NCBI RefSeq assembly: GCF_000374025.1
Contig: NZ_KB893243.1
Span: forward strand, 124,001 to 188,000
Source: Spirosoma panaciterrae DSM 21099
GTDB lineage: Bacteria; Bacteroidota; Bacteroidia; Cytophagales; Spirosomataceae
Direction of reading: 5' to 3'
DNA length: 64,000 nucleotides
Shown here: positions 24,967 to 31,790 of the stretch, in pieces
Layout of the letters: every line of letters starts with the position of its first letter
Numbering within the stretch: the stretch's first letter is position 1
The notes under the pieces: generated by a model
The model's input: the letters and a program-made list of their open reading frames with translations, nothing else
What the model was told of the DNA's origin: nothing
Databases searched by the model: none
Made by a program: the position numbers and the translations under genes

Positions 24967-25311
24967 ATGTACCTGGAAGAACGCGTCGAGCAATTAGAAA
25001 CCCTGGCTGTTGATCACGGACGGCAGATCGAAACCATTGCCAAGGGAGTAGCTGATTTAACCGTAACCGTCAATCATCGCTTTGATCGGATTGACGATCG
25101 CTTTGATCAAATTGATAAGCGATTTAGTCAGATTGACGAACGATTTAGTCAAATTGATGAACGATTTGTTCAGATTGACGAACGATTCGATCGAGTTGAA
25201 AAAGATATATCAGAACTTAAATCTGATGTTTCTGAGCTAAAAGCTGGACAGGCGAGACTGGAGCAAACGCAACAATTGATTCTGACAATTTTGCAGGAGC
25301 GACTAAAGTAA
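24967..25311 (+). CDS. Small coiled-coil repeat protein
   Basis: About 114 residues from the ATG at 24967, preferred over an earlier in-frame ATG at 24913 because MYLEERVEQLETLAVDHG begins the helical region. The centre has five consecutive heptads of the form RFxQIDE (residues 38-73), then DISELKSDVSELKAGQARLEQTQ. The whole protein is predicted to be one coiled coil, probably a trimeric or tetrameric rod. Similar short proteins are frequent in bacteria and generally unannotated. There is no signal peptide or membrane segment. It ends at a strong bidirectional terminator shared with the converging M56 gene. Confidence 0.65.
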   Translation: MYLEERVEQLETLAVDHGRQIETIAKGVADLTVTVNHRFDRIDDRFDQIDKRFSQIDERFSQIDERFVQIDERFDRVEKDISELKSDVSELKAGQARLEQTQQLILTILQERLK

Positions 25312-25327
25312 ATAATTCCTTTTTTAC

Positions 25328-25370
25328 AAAAAATGGGGCTGACAAGGTTACCTTGTCAGCCCCATTTTTT
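25328..25370. terminator. Bidirectional intrinsic terminator
   Basis: Perfect 20-base-pair stem, arms 25328-25347 and 25351-25370, with a three-base loop. Six A at the outer left and six T at the outer right make it work on both strands. It lies between the coiled-coil gene and the converging M56 gene. Confidence 0.92.
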
Positions 25371-25389
25371 TTGCCATTCTGGTGGTCAT

Positions 25390-26790
25390 TTAATTGTTGA
25401 CGTGTTGAAAATTGACTGCATTCGTTTGATCATTGATCGTAAATGAAATATGTTTTCCAGAAAGTTGTGCTTCCTCAATAGTGGCTCTTAAAGCTTGATT
25501 ATTAATGACGTGATCATCTAACGTCAAATTTCTATATTTTGAAAGACCGTTCCAGAAATCATTGAATGCCGATGAATTGTCATCTTCTTCCAACTGAAAC
25601 CGGATCGGTAAGTTATACATTACATTGACCGCTTTGCCATTTTGCCGGGCAGGTGTCCAGTTGGGCATTTGCTCAACTACCCGAACGGCTTCTTCGTCGG
25701 CTCCATAACCGATGCCTCTCAGAACCTCTACATTCGTAATCTCGCCTTTGTCTGTAACAACGAAACGGACAAAGACCTTACCCTCTACCTTGGCTTTCAC
25801 GGCGGCTTCCGGATATTTTAGGTTCTCGCCCAGATATTCACCTAACTTTTTCATCCCCCCTGGAAATTGAGGGTGGTCTTCAACTACAGTAAACACTTCG
25901 CCTTCTACCTTCACCGGCTTTCTTGCGGCTGAAACGGGCAGGTCTTTCTCCGATTGCGTACACATAAGCAGACCGACGGCCAGCGGTAGTACTAACGCAT
26001 AACCGAACAAGGCCCGGCGTTTTGATACAGGTTTTTTGAGCATGATAATTCGCTGTTTAAGGGTTGATTTTGATACAAAAGGGGTAATCAGTGCCGTAGG
26101 TGATACGTTGAGGGCGTAGGCGACTAATTGCTGCGGGTAGTCGGGCTGGGGCGTTTTTAGAACGGCTCGGTCGGCTAGAAACTCGTGGACTTCCTGCAGG
26201 GCACGTTTGTAGTAAATCAGTATAGGGTTGAACCAGAGGATTAGTTGTACCAGCTCCAGAATGAGTATATCGACCGTATGACGTTGTCGGATGTGGGATT
26301 CTTCATGACAGAGTAGCGCATCAGGCTCAGCAAGGGCGTCTCTTCGGTTCAGAACCAGGTAAGGCCCAAAGGAAAACGACGGTGAGGAATCATCGGGAAG
26401 CCGAACCAGTATGTAAGCTCCTCGTTTTTCAGCTTTGCCTGAGTGTATGAGCCGGAAAACAGCCCATACATTGAGCACCAACCGGATGAACATGGCGAGT
26501 ATGCCTGAGGCATAAACAATACTGATCCGATCGACTAGCGTTAGGGAGTAATCGCTGGCTGACTGTTGACCAACCACAAACGTCGGCAAGTTTATACTTC
26601 CCTTCGGAAGCGAGGTAAGGGTTTCGTTGGGAAGCTCAACGAAAGGCAAGACCAGTGATAAACCAATGGATAGGAGCAAATATGCCCGATTTAGCCCGAA
26701 AAAGGTGTTTCGCCGAAGCAGCAAGGCGTAGCAACTGTAGAACAGGATAAGAAACAAACTGGCTGTGAGGAAATAGCTGAAGGTGTTCAT
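25390..26790 (-). CDS. M56 (BlaR1-like) membrane metallopeptidase with TonB_C domain
   Basis: A 466-residue protein. Membrane helices at the N-terminus (about 5-55 and 88-115) surround the peptidase module with HEESH (H162, E163, H166). Further helices (172-190 and around 262) lead to a periplasmic part with a TonB C-terminal-like domain at about 305-395 (PQFPGGMKKLGEYLGENLKYP, GKVFVRFVVTDKGEITNVEVLRG). BlaR1/MecR1 relatives cleave a repressor when the outer domain binds a signal; here the usual penicillin-binding domain is missing and TonB_C stands in its place. The start overlaps the stop of the upstream M56 gene by four bases (ATGA), giving a blaI-M56-M56 operon. The ligand is unknown. Confidence 0.88.
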   Translation of the reverse strand: MNTFSYFLTASLFLILFYSCYALLLRRNTFFGLNRAYLLLSIGLSLVLPFVELPNETLTSLPKGSINLPTFVVGQQSASDYSLTLVDRISIVYASGILAMFIRLVLNVWAVFRLIHSGKAEKRGAYILVRLPDDSSPSFSFGPYLVLNRRDALAEPDALLCHEESHIRQRHTVDILILELVQLILWFNPILIYYKRALQEVHEFLADRAVLKTPQPDYPQQLVAYALNVSPTALITPFVSKSTLKQRIIMLKKPVSKRRALFGYALVLPLAVGLLMCTQSEKDLPVSAARKPVKVEGEVFTVVEDHPQFPGGMKKLGEYLGENLKYPEAAVKAKVEGKVFVRFVVTDKGEITNVEVLRGIGYGADEEAVRVVEQMPNWTPARQNGKAVNVMYNLPIRFQLEEDDNSSAFNDFWNGLSKYRNLTLDDHVINNQALRATIEEAQLSGKHISFTINDQTNAVNFQHVNN

Positions 26791-28700
26791 TTCGTTTTTG
26801 TAGTTATGAGTACGACACCATTTTTTCCTTTTGCACCATAAGCTGCTATGGCCGAGGCATCTTTCAGTACAGAGATGCTTTCAATATCATTGGGATTTAA
26901 ATCCTGAACGGTTTTATAGCGTAGTGTAGAAGTTGACTTTGAATCCTTTGGTACTTCAACACCATCAATGATGTATAGAGGGTCTCCATCATGAAATATA
27001 TTGCCCCGAATAGCTATACTAGGCCCCGGTTTTCGTGACGAATCAGCGAGTCGATAGTAGGGGCTAACGTCGTTATAGAGGGCGAACCGGCCATTTTTAC
27101 TGTTATCGATAATATAACCTGACTTTTGAGATGAATCCGGTTCTGATTGTAATACTTGTCCCGTCCGTTTATCTGCGGCCTTTTCAAGCTGGAACTGAAT
27201 GGGCAGGTTGTATTGTACCGAAACCGCTTCTCCATGCTGTCTGCCGGGATTCCATTTAGGCATCTGGCTCACTACCCGAACCGCTTCTTCATCACAACCG
27301 CCACCAATGCCTTTCAATACACGTAAATTCTGAATATCGCCCTGCTGCGTAACAACAAACTGTACGAATACCCGGCCCTGTATCCGGCTCTGCTGGGCTT
27401 CTTTAGGGTAGCGTAGGTTACGAGCGAGGTACATACCTAAAGCCCGCATACCTCCCGGAAACTCAGGGACCTGTTCCACAACGGTAAAAACTTCGCCTTT
27501 ACCTGAGGATGAGCTTTGGGCTTTATTTTGCGGATTTACCGGGGAAGTAGGCTTTGTGGTTGGTTCATAGGCTACGACGACTACTTCGTTCAACTTATTA
27601 CTTTGTATCCGCAGGCTGGCATTGATCGATGAACGGCTTTTCACCTCTACCACGGCTGTCTCAAAGCCAACAAAACTGAACACCAACGAAGCCGTTTTCG
27701 GTATGTTGGTCAGGCGATACTTCCCGTTTGCATCTGTTGTTGTGCCCACATTGGTATTTTTAAGAATAACACTCACTCCCGGCAATGGCTTCCCATCGGC
27801 TGCATTTGTCACTCGTCCCGAAACGGTGATCGTTTCGTCGGTTGCCTGACTGACCATATCCGTTAGCTGTTCTCGGGCTGTAGTCATAGCCAGTAAGCCC
27901 AGGGCGAGCGGGAGAATCAATACGTACTTACCCAAGGCCCATCGTGTAGTGGCTTTTTGATGAAGCATAAGGATGCGTTGCTTCAGCATGGAAGGATTGA
28001 AAAACCCATTAACAAGCGCATCGGGCTGCTGACCAAAGGTGTATTGCACCAGAAAATGGGCGTAGTCGCTCGGTTGTGAAATGGCTTTATCGGCCAGAAA
28101 CTCATGAACCTGCCGGAGCATACGATCAATCAACCATAAAGCCGGACAGGTCCAGAATACCGCTCGTAGCAGTGCCATACCCAATACATCAAGGCTATGA
28201 TGTTGCCGGATGTGAACGAGTTCGTGGCTGATAATGACCGGATTGCCTTTGTCATCTGGATTTAAAACCAGATACCGGAAAAATGAAAAGGTTGGTGCGG
28301 CCTCCGTGGGTTCTACGACTACATAATCGTCAAAAACCTGCTGGTTTGCCCGACGGATGAAAGCCATCAACCGAGCTGTGTGAACAATCAGTCGTAGAAC
28401 GAGCAACATACCAATAAGACTATACACAATCAAACCGATTTGATTCCAGTCAGGCCCTGTTTCTTCGGGTATTGCTATAGCCGATACAGGGAGTACAATC
28501 ACACCCATTGGTACTGGAAGGGTTTCAGCCGTTTGTGTGGGCAGACTGACGAGGGGTAGCACCAGCGAGGCTATGGCCGAAAGCAACAAATAGGCTCGGT
28601 TCAGGCTAAAAAACGTATGCCGACGGAGCAGGAGCCAGTAGCAGCCTGCGAACAACAGGCCGTACAGGTTGGCTTTTAGGAAATAGTCGAGCGTATTCAT
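26787..28700 (-). CDS. M56 metallopeptidase fused to carboxypeptidase-like, TonB_C and receptor-plug domains
   Basis: A 637-residue protein with a layout unlike BlaR1. The membrane peptidase module has HELVH (H159, E160, H163) and helices around 5-55, 88-110 and 255-275. After it come a carboxypeptidase-D regulatory-like domain (about 293-370, VSGRVTNAADGKPLPGVSV), a TonB_C-like domain (about 405-505, PEFPGGMRALGMYLARNLRYP) and a plug-like tail (about 560-637, PLYIIDGVEVPKD, IESISVLKDASAIAAYGAKG). These periplasmic parts are borrowed from the TonB receptor system. By analogy with BlaR1 it probably inactivates the BlaI protein when its outer part detects a signal. It overlaps blaI and the next M56 gene by four bases each. 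Confidence 0.88.
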   Translation of the reverse strand: MNTLDYFLKANLYGLLFAGCYWLLLRRHTFFSLNRAYLLLSAIASLVLPLVSLPTQTAETLPVPMGVIVLPVSAIAIPEETGPDWNQIGLIVYSLIGMLLVLRLIVHTARLMAFIRRANQQVFDDYVVVEPTEAAPTFSFFRYLVLNPDDKGNPVIISHELVHIRQHHSLDVLGMALLRAVFWTCPALWLIDRMLRQVHEFLADKAISQPSDYAHFLVQYTFGQQPDALVNGFFNPSMLKQRILMLHQKATTRWALGKYVLILPLALGLLAMTTAREQLTDMVSQATDETITVSGRVTNAADGKPLPGVSVILKNTNVGTTTDANGKYRLTNIPKTASLVFSFVGFETAVVEVKSRSSINASLRIQSNKLNEVVVVAYEPTTKPTSPVNPQNKAQSSSSGKGEVFTVVEQVPEFPGGMRALGMYLARNLRYPKEAQQSRIQGRVFVQFVVTQQGDIQNLRVLKGIGGGCDEEAVRVVSQMPKWNPGRQHGEAVSVQYNLPIQFQLEKAADKRTGQVLQSEPDSSQKSGYIIDNSKNGRFALYNDVSPYYRLADSSRKPGPSIAIRGNIFHDGDPLYIIDGVEVPKDSKSTSTLRYKTVQDLNPNDIESISVLKDASAIAAYGAKGKNGVVLITTKTK

Positions 28701-29068
28701 TGGTCTTTCTGCTGGTTTAGGAGTTTAATGATTTCGTCGGCTTCGTTCAGGCTGATATTCTTATCCTTTACGAAAAACGATACCAGTTTTTTGAGTGAAT
28801 TATCGAAGTAGTTCGCCATAAGTTGCTCGGTCTGGAAACGACGGTATTCTTCTTCGGTAATCAGCGGGTAGTACTCATGCGTTTTTCCATAGGCTGTGTA
28901 GCCAACCAGTTCCTTTTTCTCCAGAATGCGGATGATAGTCGAAACGGTATTGTAGGCAGGTTTGGGCTCCGGAAGTTCGGCCAGTACGTCTTTGACAAAC
29001 CCTTTTTTGAGTTGCCAAAGCACGCGCATAATTTCTTCTTCGGCTTTGGTAAGTTCACGGATCGGCAT
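28697..29068 (-). CDS. BlaI/MecI/CopY family transcriptional repressor
   Basis: A 123-residue winged-helix repressor: LTKAEEEIMRVLWQLKKGFVKDVLAELPEPKPAYNTVSTIIRILEKKELVGYTAYGKTHEYYPLI is the DNA-binding half with the recognition helix at PAYNTVSTIIRILEKK. The C-terminal helices (SLKKLVSFFVKDKNISLNEADEIIKLL) make the dimer. In the beta-lactam system the partner M56 protein triggers cleavage near the middle of the repressor, and the two following M56 genes are expected to do the same here. The stop overlaps the first M56 start. Two matching dyads upstream are probably its operators. Confidence 0.95.
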   Translation of the reverse strand: MPIRELTKAEEEIMRVLWQLKKGFVKDVLAELPEPKPAYNTVSTIIRILEKKELVGYTAYGKTHEYYPLITEEEYRRFQTEQLMANYFDNSLKKLVSFFVKDKNISLNEADEIIKLLNQQKDQ

Positions 29069-29097
29069 GATGGGTTAAGGCTAATGGTTTGATAAAC

Positions 29098-29142
29098 GAA
29101 AGGTATGACTAATGAATTAGTTTTACAACTAATAGATTAGTT
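29098..29142 (-). promoter_or_regulatory. Probable BlaI operators and blaI promoter
   Basis: Two dyads, ACTAAT-GA-ATTAGT (29108-29121, 6-base arms) and AACTAAT-AG-ATTAGTT (29127-29142, 7-base arms), have centres 20 bases apart. Read on the minus strand, a TTG (29126-29128 region), a 20-base spacer and TACCTTTC (29105-29098, one mismatch to TAnnTTTG) form a promoter: one dyad covers the -33 box and the other fills the spacer. This is the expected layout for an autoregulated repressor operon. Confidence 0.7.
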
Positions 29143-29148
29143 ATTTGT

Positions 29149-29207
29149 TTCAAAAAAACAGGAAACCTCATTTTTGAGATAAAAATGAGGTTTCCTGTTT
29201 TTTTGAA
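29149..29207. terminator. Long perfect hairpin, probably a terminator
   Basis: Arms 29149-29175 and 29181-29207 pair over 27 bases without mismatch around a five-base loop (29176-29180). A-runs and T-runs at the ends fit a bidirectional intrinsic terminator for the GH43-like gene that ends at 29373, while shielding the blaI promoter. Confidence 0.75.
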
Positions 29208-29246
29208 CTTGTTTTAACTTTCTCTAATCAAGATATAATGGGTGTA

Positions 29247-29334
29247 TTTTGTCATCCCGAGGAACGAGGGATCTTCGGTTACCGAAGGTTTTTCAGCCTC
29301 GCCCGAAGATCCCTCGTTCCTCGGGATGACAAAA
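29247..29334. repeat. Palindromic intergenic repeat, copy A
   Basis: Arms 29247-29278 and 29303-29334 are perfectly complementary over 32 bases, with a 24-base middle. The outer TTTTGTCATCCCGAGGAACG skeleton is shared in diverged form (GTCATGCTGACGAAGGAAGC) with copies at 31641-31719 and 40252-40341. It resembles dispersed palindromic repeats found in many Bacteroidota genomes. Confidence 0.8.
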
Positions 29335-29372
29335 AAGCGATTAGAACAAAAGTTTTTAAACAGGCTCTCCGT

Positions 29373-30377
29373 TTAGTTCTGCAATGCAGGACCAGCAGCC
29401 GTCCAGCTAACTGGAATATTGGACAGATACCAGCTTTTACCGTTGTCGTTGTTGCCCTGGAAAAACAAATAGGTTTTGCCTTTTGGATCGGTGAAAATAT
29501 GCGGATGGCCGGACTCGCTGGAATTCCAGGAACCGGGCTGTCCATTTTTCAGGAAAGGCGCATTGCTGACCCGCTCCCAATGTAAGCCGTCCTGACTTCT
29601 GGCGACGCCGATCTGCTGTGGCCAGTTGTTATAGGCACCCGCATAAAACATATAGAGTGCGCCATTTCGCTCAATCACTGACGCACCCTCAATACACTCA
29701 CCTTCCCAAGGTAGTTCGGGTTTTAGAATCGGCCCGTCAATAGCCTGCTGATGCCAGTCGCTCCGGTTGAAGTTCGTGTTGGCGGGCGCAACCGCTACGC
29801 CCAGTTGCTGAATCTTGAAGGCTGGATCGCGGGTTGCGAAATAGAGAAAATACTGATTTTTAAAGAGAATTACCTCCGCATCGATCGCTCGTCCGCACGA
29901 CCAGTCGCTGATAGCCGGGTGAAAAATTGGATTGGTCGGATTTCGGTCGAAATGAATACCATCTTTCGAAACGGCGTGGCAAATGGCATCGTTGCGGCCA
30001 TTGCCGTAGGTCTGATAAAACAGATGCACAGCCCCATCGCGAATGAGCGCACCCGGCGCGCACAGGCCTTTTTGCTCATAGGCCGTCGTGGGGACAATTT
30101 CGCCCACTTTCTGCCAGTTCGTTAGATTGGTACTTTCGGCAATGCCAATACCCCAATGCTCGGCTCCGGCTGAATCTTTATAAAGAGGAACGGAATAGTA
30201 TAGCAGATAGCGGTTCCTGAACCAGACTACATGGGGGTCTTTCGAAAATCCTGGCTTGCGATGAGTTGTGTCGGCAAACAGCATTTTCGGGCGTGGCGTT
30301 TGCGCCAATGCGGGTTTGGACAGGCTAATCCACAACAAAGCGATGGTTGTGAATAGAGTAGTAACTGACTGGTTCAT
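29373..30377 (-). CDS. Secreted five-bladed propeller glycosidase-like protein (GH43/GH117/GH130-like)
   Basis: A 334-residue exported protein (signal peptide ends near KPALAQTP). The repeat pattern (SKDPHVVWFRNRYLLYYSVP, GIGIAESTNLTNWQKVG, CHAVSKDGIHFDRNPTNPIF, EGASVIERNGALYMFYAGAYNNW, GVARSQDGLHWERV, SGHPHIFTDPKGKTYLFFQ) is that of a five-bladed beta-propeller as in families GH43, GH32, GH117 and GH130. Acidic residues at the starts of blades (KDPHVVW, AIDAEVI, CIEGASV) are the usual catalytic positions. The exact family cannot be set by eye. It sits at the end of a minus-strand cluster with GH2, enolase-like and DUF4965 genes, which supports a glycan-degradation role. A Spirosoma-type palindromic repeat follows its stop. 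Confidence 0.75.
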   Translation of the reverse strand: MNQSVTTLFTTIALLWISLSKPALAQTPRPKMLFADTTHRKPGFSKDPHVVWFRNRYLLYYSVPLYKDSAGAEHWGIGIAESTNLTNWQKVGEIVPTTAYEQKGLCAPGALIRDGAVHLFYQTYGNGRNDAICHAVSKDGIHFDRNPTNPIFHPAISDWSCGRAIDAEVILFKNQYFLYFATRDPAFKIQQLGVAVAPANTNFNRSDWHQQAIDGPILKPELPWEGECIEGASVIERNGALYMFYAGAYNNWPQQIGVARSQDGLHWERVSNAPFLKNGQPGSWNSSESGHPHIFTDPKGKTYLFFQGNNDNGKSWYLSNIPVSWTAAGPALQN

Positions 30378-30401
30378 AGTAGATTCCTAGTAGACTCAGA
30401 A

Positions 30402-31619
30402 TCAAACGGTTTTTAATAATTTCATGCCAAAACCCGGTGCCGATGATGGAACCAGTTGACCGCCAACCAGCTTGTAATCGCCAAAGTCAATGTCATCGCT
30501 GGTACAGGGGACGCCTTCAATCGTGACGGTGTTGCCTAATGCGCCTGTCAGGTGAGCGGTGTAGTAGGTTTTGAGCAACTCACCGAACGCATGGGGCGAT
30601 GCCTGAATACCCATCTTCTGCAGTTCGGGCATAATTTTTCGCCAGGGCGTAAAACCATAGCCCATAATGTCGGTGATGTGTACGTCGATCAGTTTCTGGG
30701 TTTCCAGTTCGCGGAGGAGCTTTTGATCGGGATCGTATTCGCCGTCGGCCAGTAGTGTTTTTACCTTGTTGGCCGTCAGCCAATCCCGCAGTTTCCGGTA
30801 GTCGGCTACGGTTTCGGCAAAGGGTTCTTCGATCCAGAACAGCGGAATATCGCCAATACCTTTTACGTAAGCAATCATGCTATCGGGTGTGAAACCGTCA
30901 TTGCCATCAACCAGAATATCGCAGTTGGGGAAGGTTTTAGCGACAAGTTTGGTCACCTCAATATCCCGTTGCAGCCCCGCCGATTTATCCATCCACATAT
31001 TGCCCCGCCCGATTTTGAGCTTGAACTGGCGGTAGCCCATGTCATAATCGTGCTTACATTCTTCGAGGATTTTATCGAATCCATTAGCCAGCGTTCCTAC
31101 TTTCCCTTCTTTCGGCTCCAGTTCGTCGAAATAAATCATACCGCTGTAACACTTGGTCAGGATCGGCTTTTTTCGGCCCATTGACTGATAAACGGGCTTG
31201 TTGAGAATCACCCCCGCCAGATCGTGTAGCGGAACATCGAACGCCAGTGCTTTCGTGTCGGTAACCCCCTGGGCTGGTTGGAACAATTCTGCTACCCGTT
31301 TCCCTTTGACATAGGTGATCACTTCGTCATTACGTCGACCGTTGGGTTGACCCCAGCCTTTGGCTCCCTGATCGGTGGTGAGCATGCAGACCGTCACTTT
31401 GGGGCCATAGCCGTGAATATCCCGACGGGCATTTTTACCCACGAAACGCGGCCATTTCAACTGAACTTCGGTATAGCTGACATCGGCAATTTTGTGCTTC
31501 ATCAGGTCGTCGGCTCCCGCGTAATTGAAAAGGGAAGTAGCTGCCTGGCTAGCGGTTACAGGACTGAGCGCAAGTGCCGAGGCACTGGTCAACTGGTTGA
31601 GGAAGGTTCTACGTTTCAT
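30402..31619 (-). CDS. Exported mandelate racemase / muconate lactonizing-type enolase superfamily protein
   Basis: About 405 residues from ATG 31619, which begins a twin-arginine-like signal (MKRRTFLNQLTSASALALSP); an ATG at 31790 would run through a palindromic repeat and is rejected. The barrel shows a KLK pair (K200, K202), metal ligands D238, E264 and E293/E294-region, and a histidine in SPHAF (H343), as in enolase superfamily dehydratases and epimerases. The N-terminal cap with GGRRNDEV is present. The substrate is an acid sugar or amino-acid derivative, not determinable here. Members are normally cytosolic, so the signal is unusual, although Tat-tagged members are frequent in Bacteroidota sugar clusters. 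Confidence 0.8.
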   Translation of the reverse strand: MKRRTFLNQLTSASALALSPVTASQAATSLFNYAGADDLMKHKIADVSYTEVQLKWPRFVGKNARRDIHGYGPKVTVCMLTTDQGAKGWGQPNGRRNDEVITYVKGKRVAELFQPAQGVTDTKALAFDVPLHDLAGVILNKPVYQSMGRKKPILTKCYSGMIYFDELEPKEGKVGTLANGFDKILEECKHDYDMGYRQFKLKIGRGNMWMDKSAGLQRDIEVTKLVAKTFPNCDILVDGNDGFTPDSMIAYVKGIGDIPLFWIEEPFAETVADYRKLRDWLTANKVKTLLADGEYDPDQKLLRELETQKLIDVHITDIMGYGFTPWRKIMPELQKMGIQASPHAFGELLKTYYTAHLTGALGNTVTIEGVPCTSDDIDFGDYKLVGGQLVPSSAPGFGMKLLKTV

Positions 31620-31640
31620 AGTGGTGCAAGGTTTAGATTT

Positions 31641-31719
31641 TGTTATGCTGACGAAGGAAGCATCTTCGGAAATGCCTTTTGATCCTACTTCCGAAGATGT
31701 TTCCTTCGTCAGCATGACA
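31641..31719. repeat. Palindromic intergenic repeat, copy B
   Basis: Arms 31641-31670 and 31690-31719 pair over 30 bases with two wobble-type mismatches; the middle is 19 bases. The arm sequence is nearly identical to copy C (40252-40341) and shares its skeleton with copy A (29247-29334). Confidence 0.8.
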
Positions 31720-31790
31720 GAAATACACTCATTTTTCCGTGAGGTCAGATTGAAGAACCCGCCCGCACTGACAGCATGCCCAAAACACAC

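Noticed and set aside
29238..29585. Plus-strand open frame of 115 codons across the palindromic repeat
   Set aside because: It reads through a hairpin repeat and then antisense to the GH43-like gene.
31620..31790. Amino-terminal extension of the enolase-like protein from the ATG at 31790
   Set aside because: It runs through a palindromic repeat; the twin-arginine signal starts at 31619.
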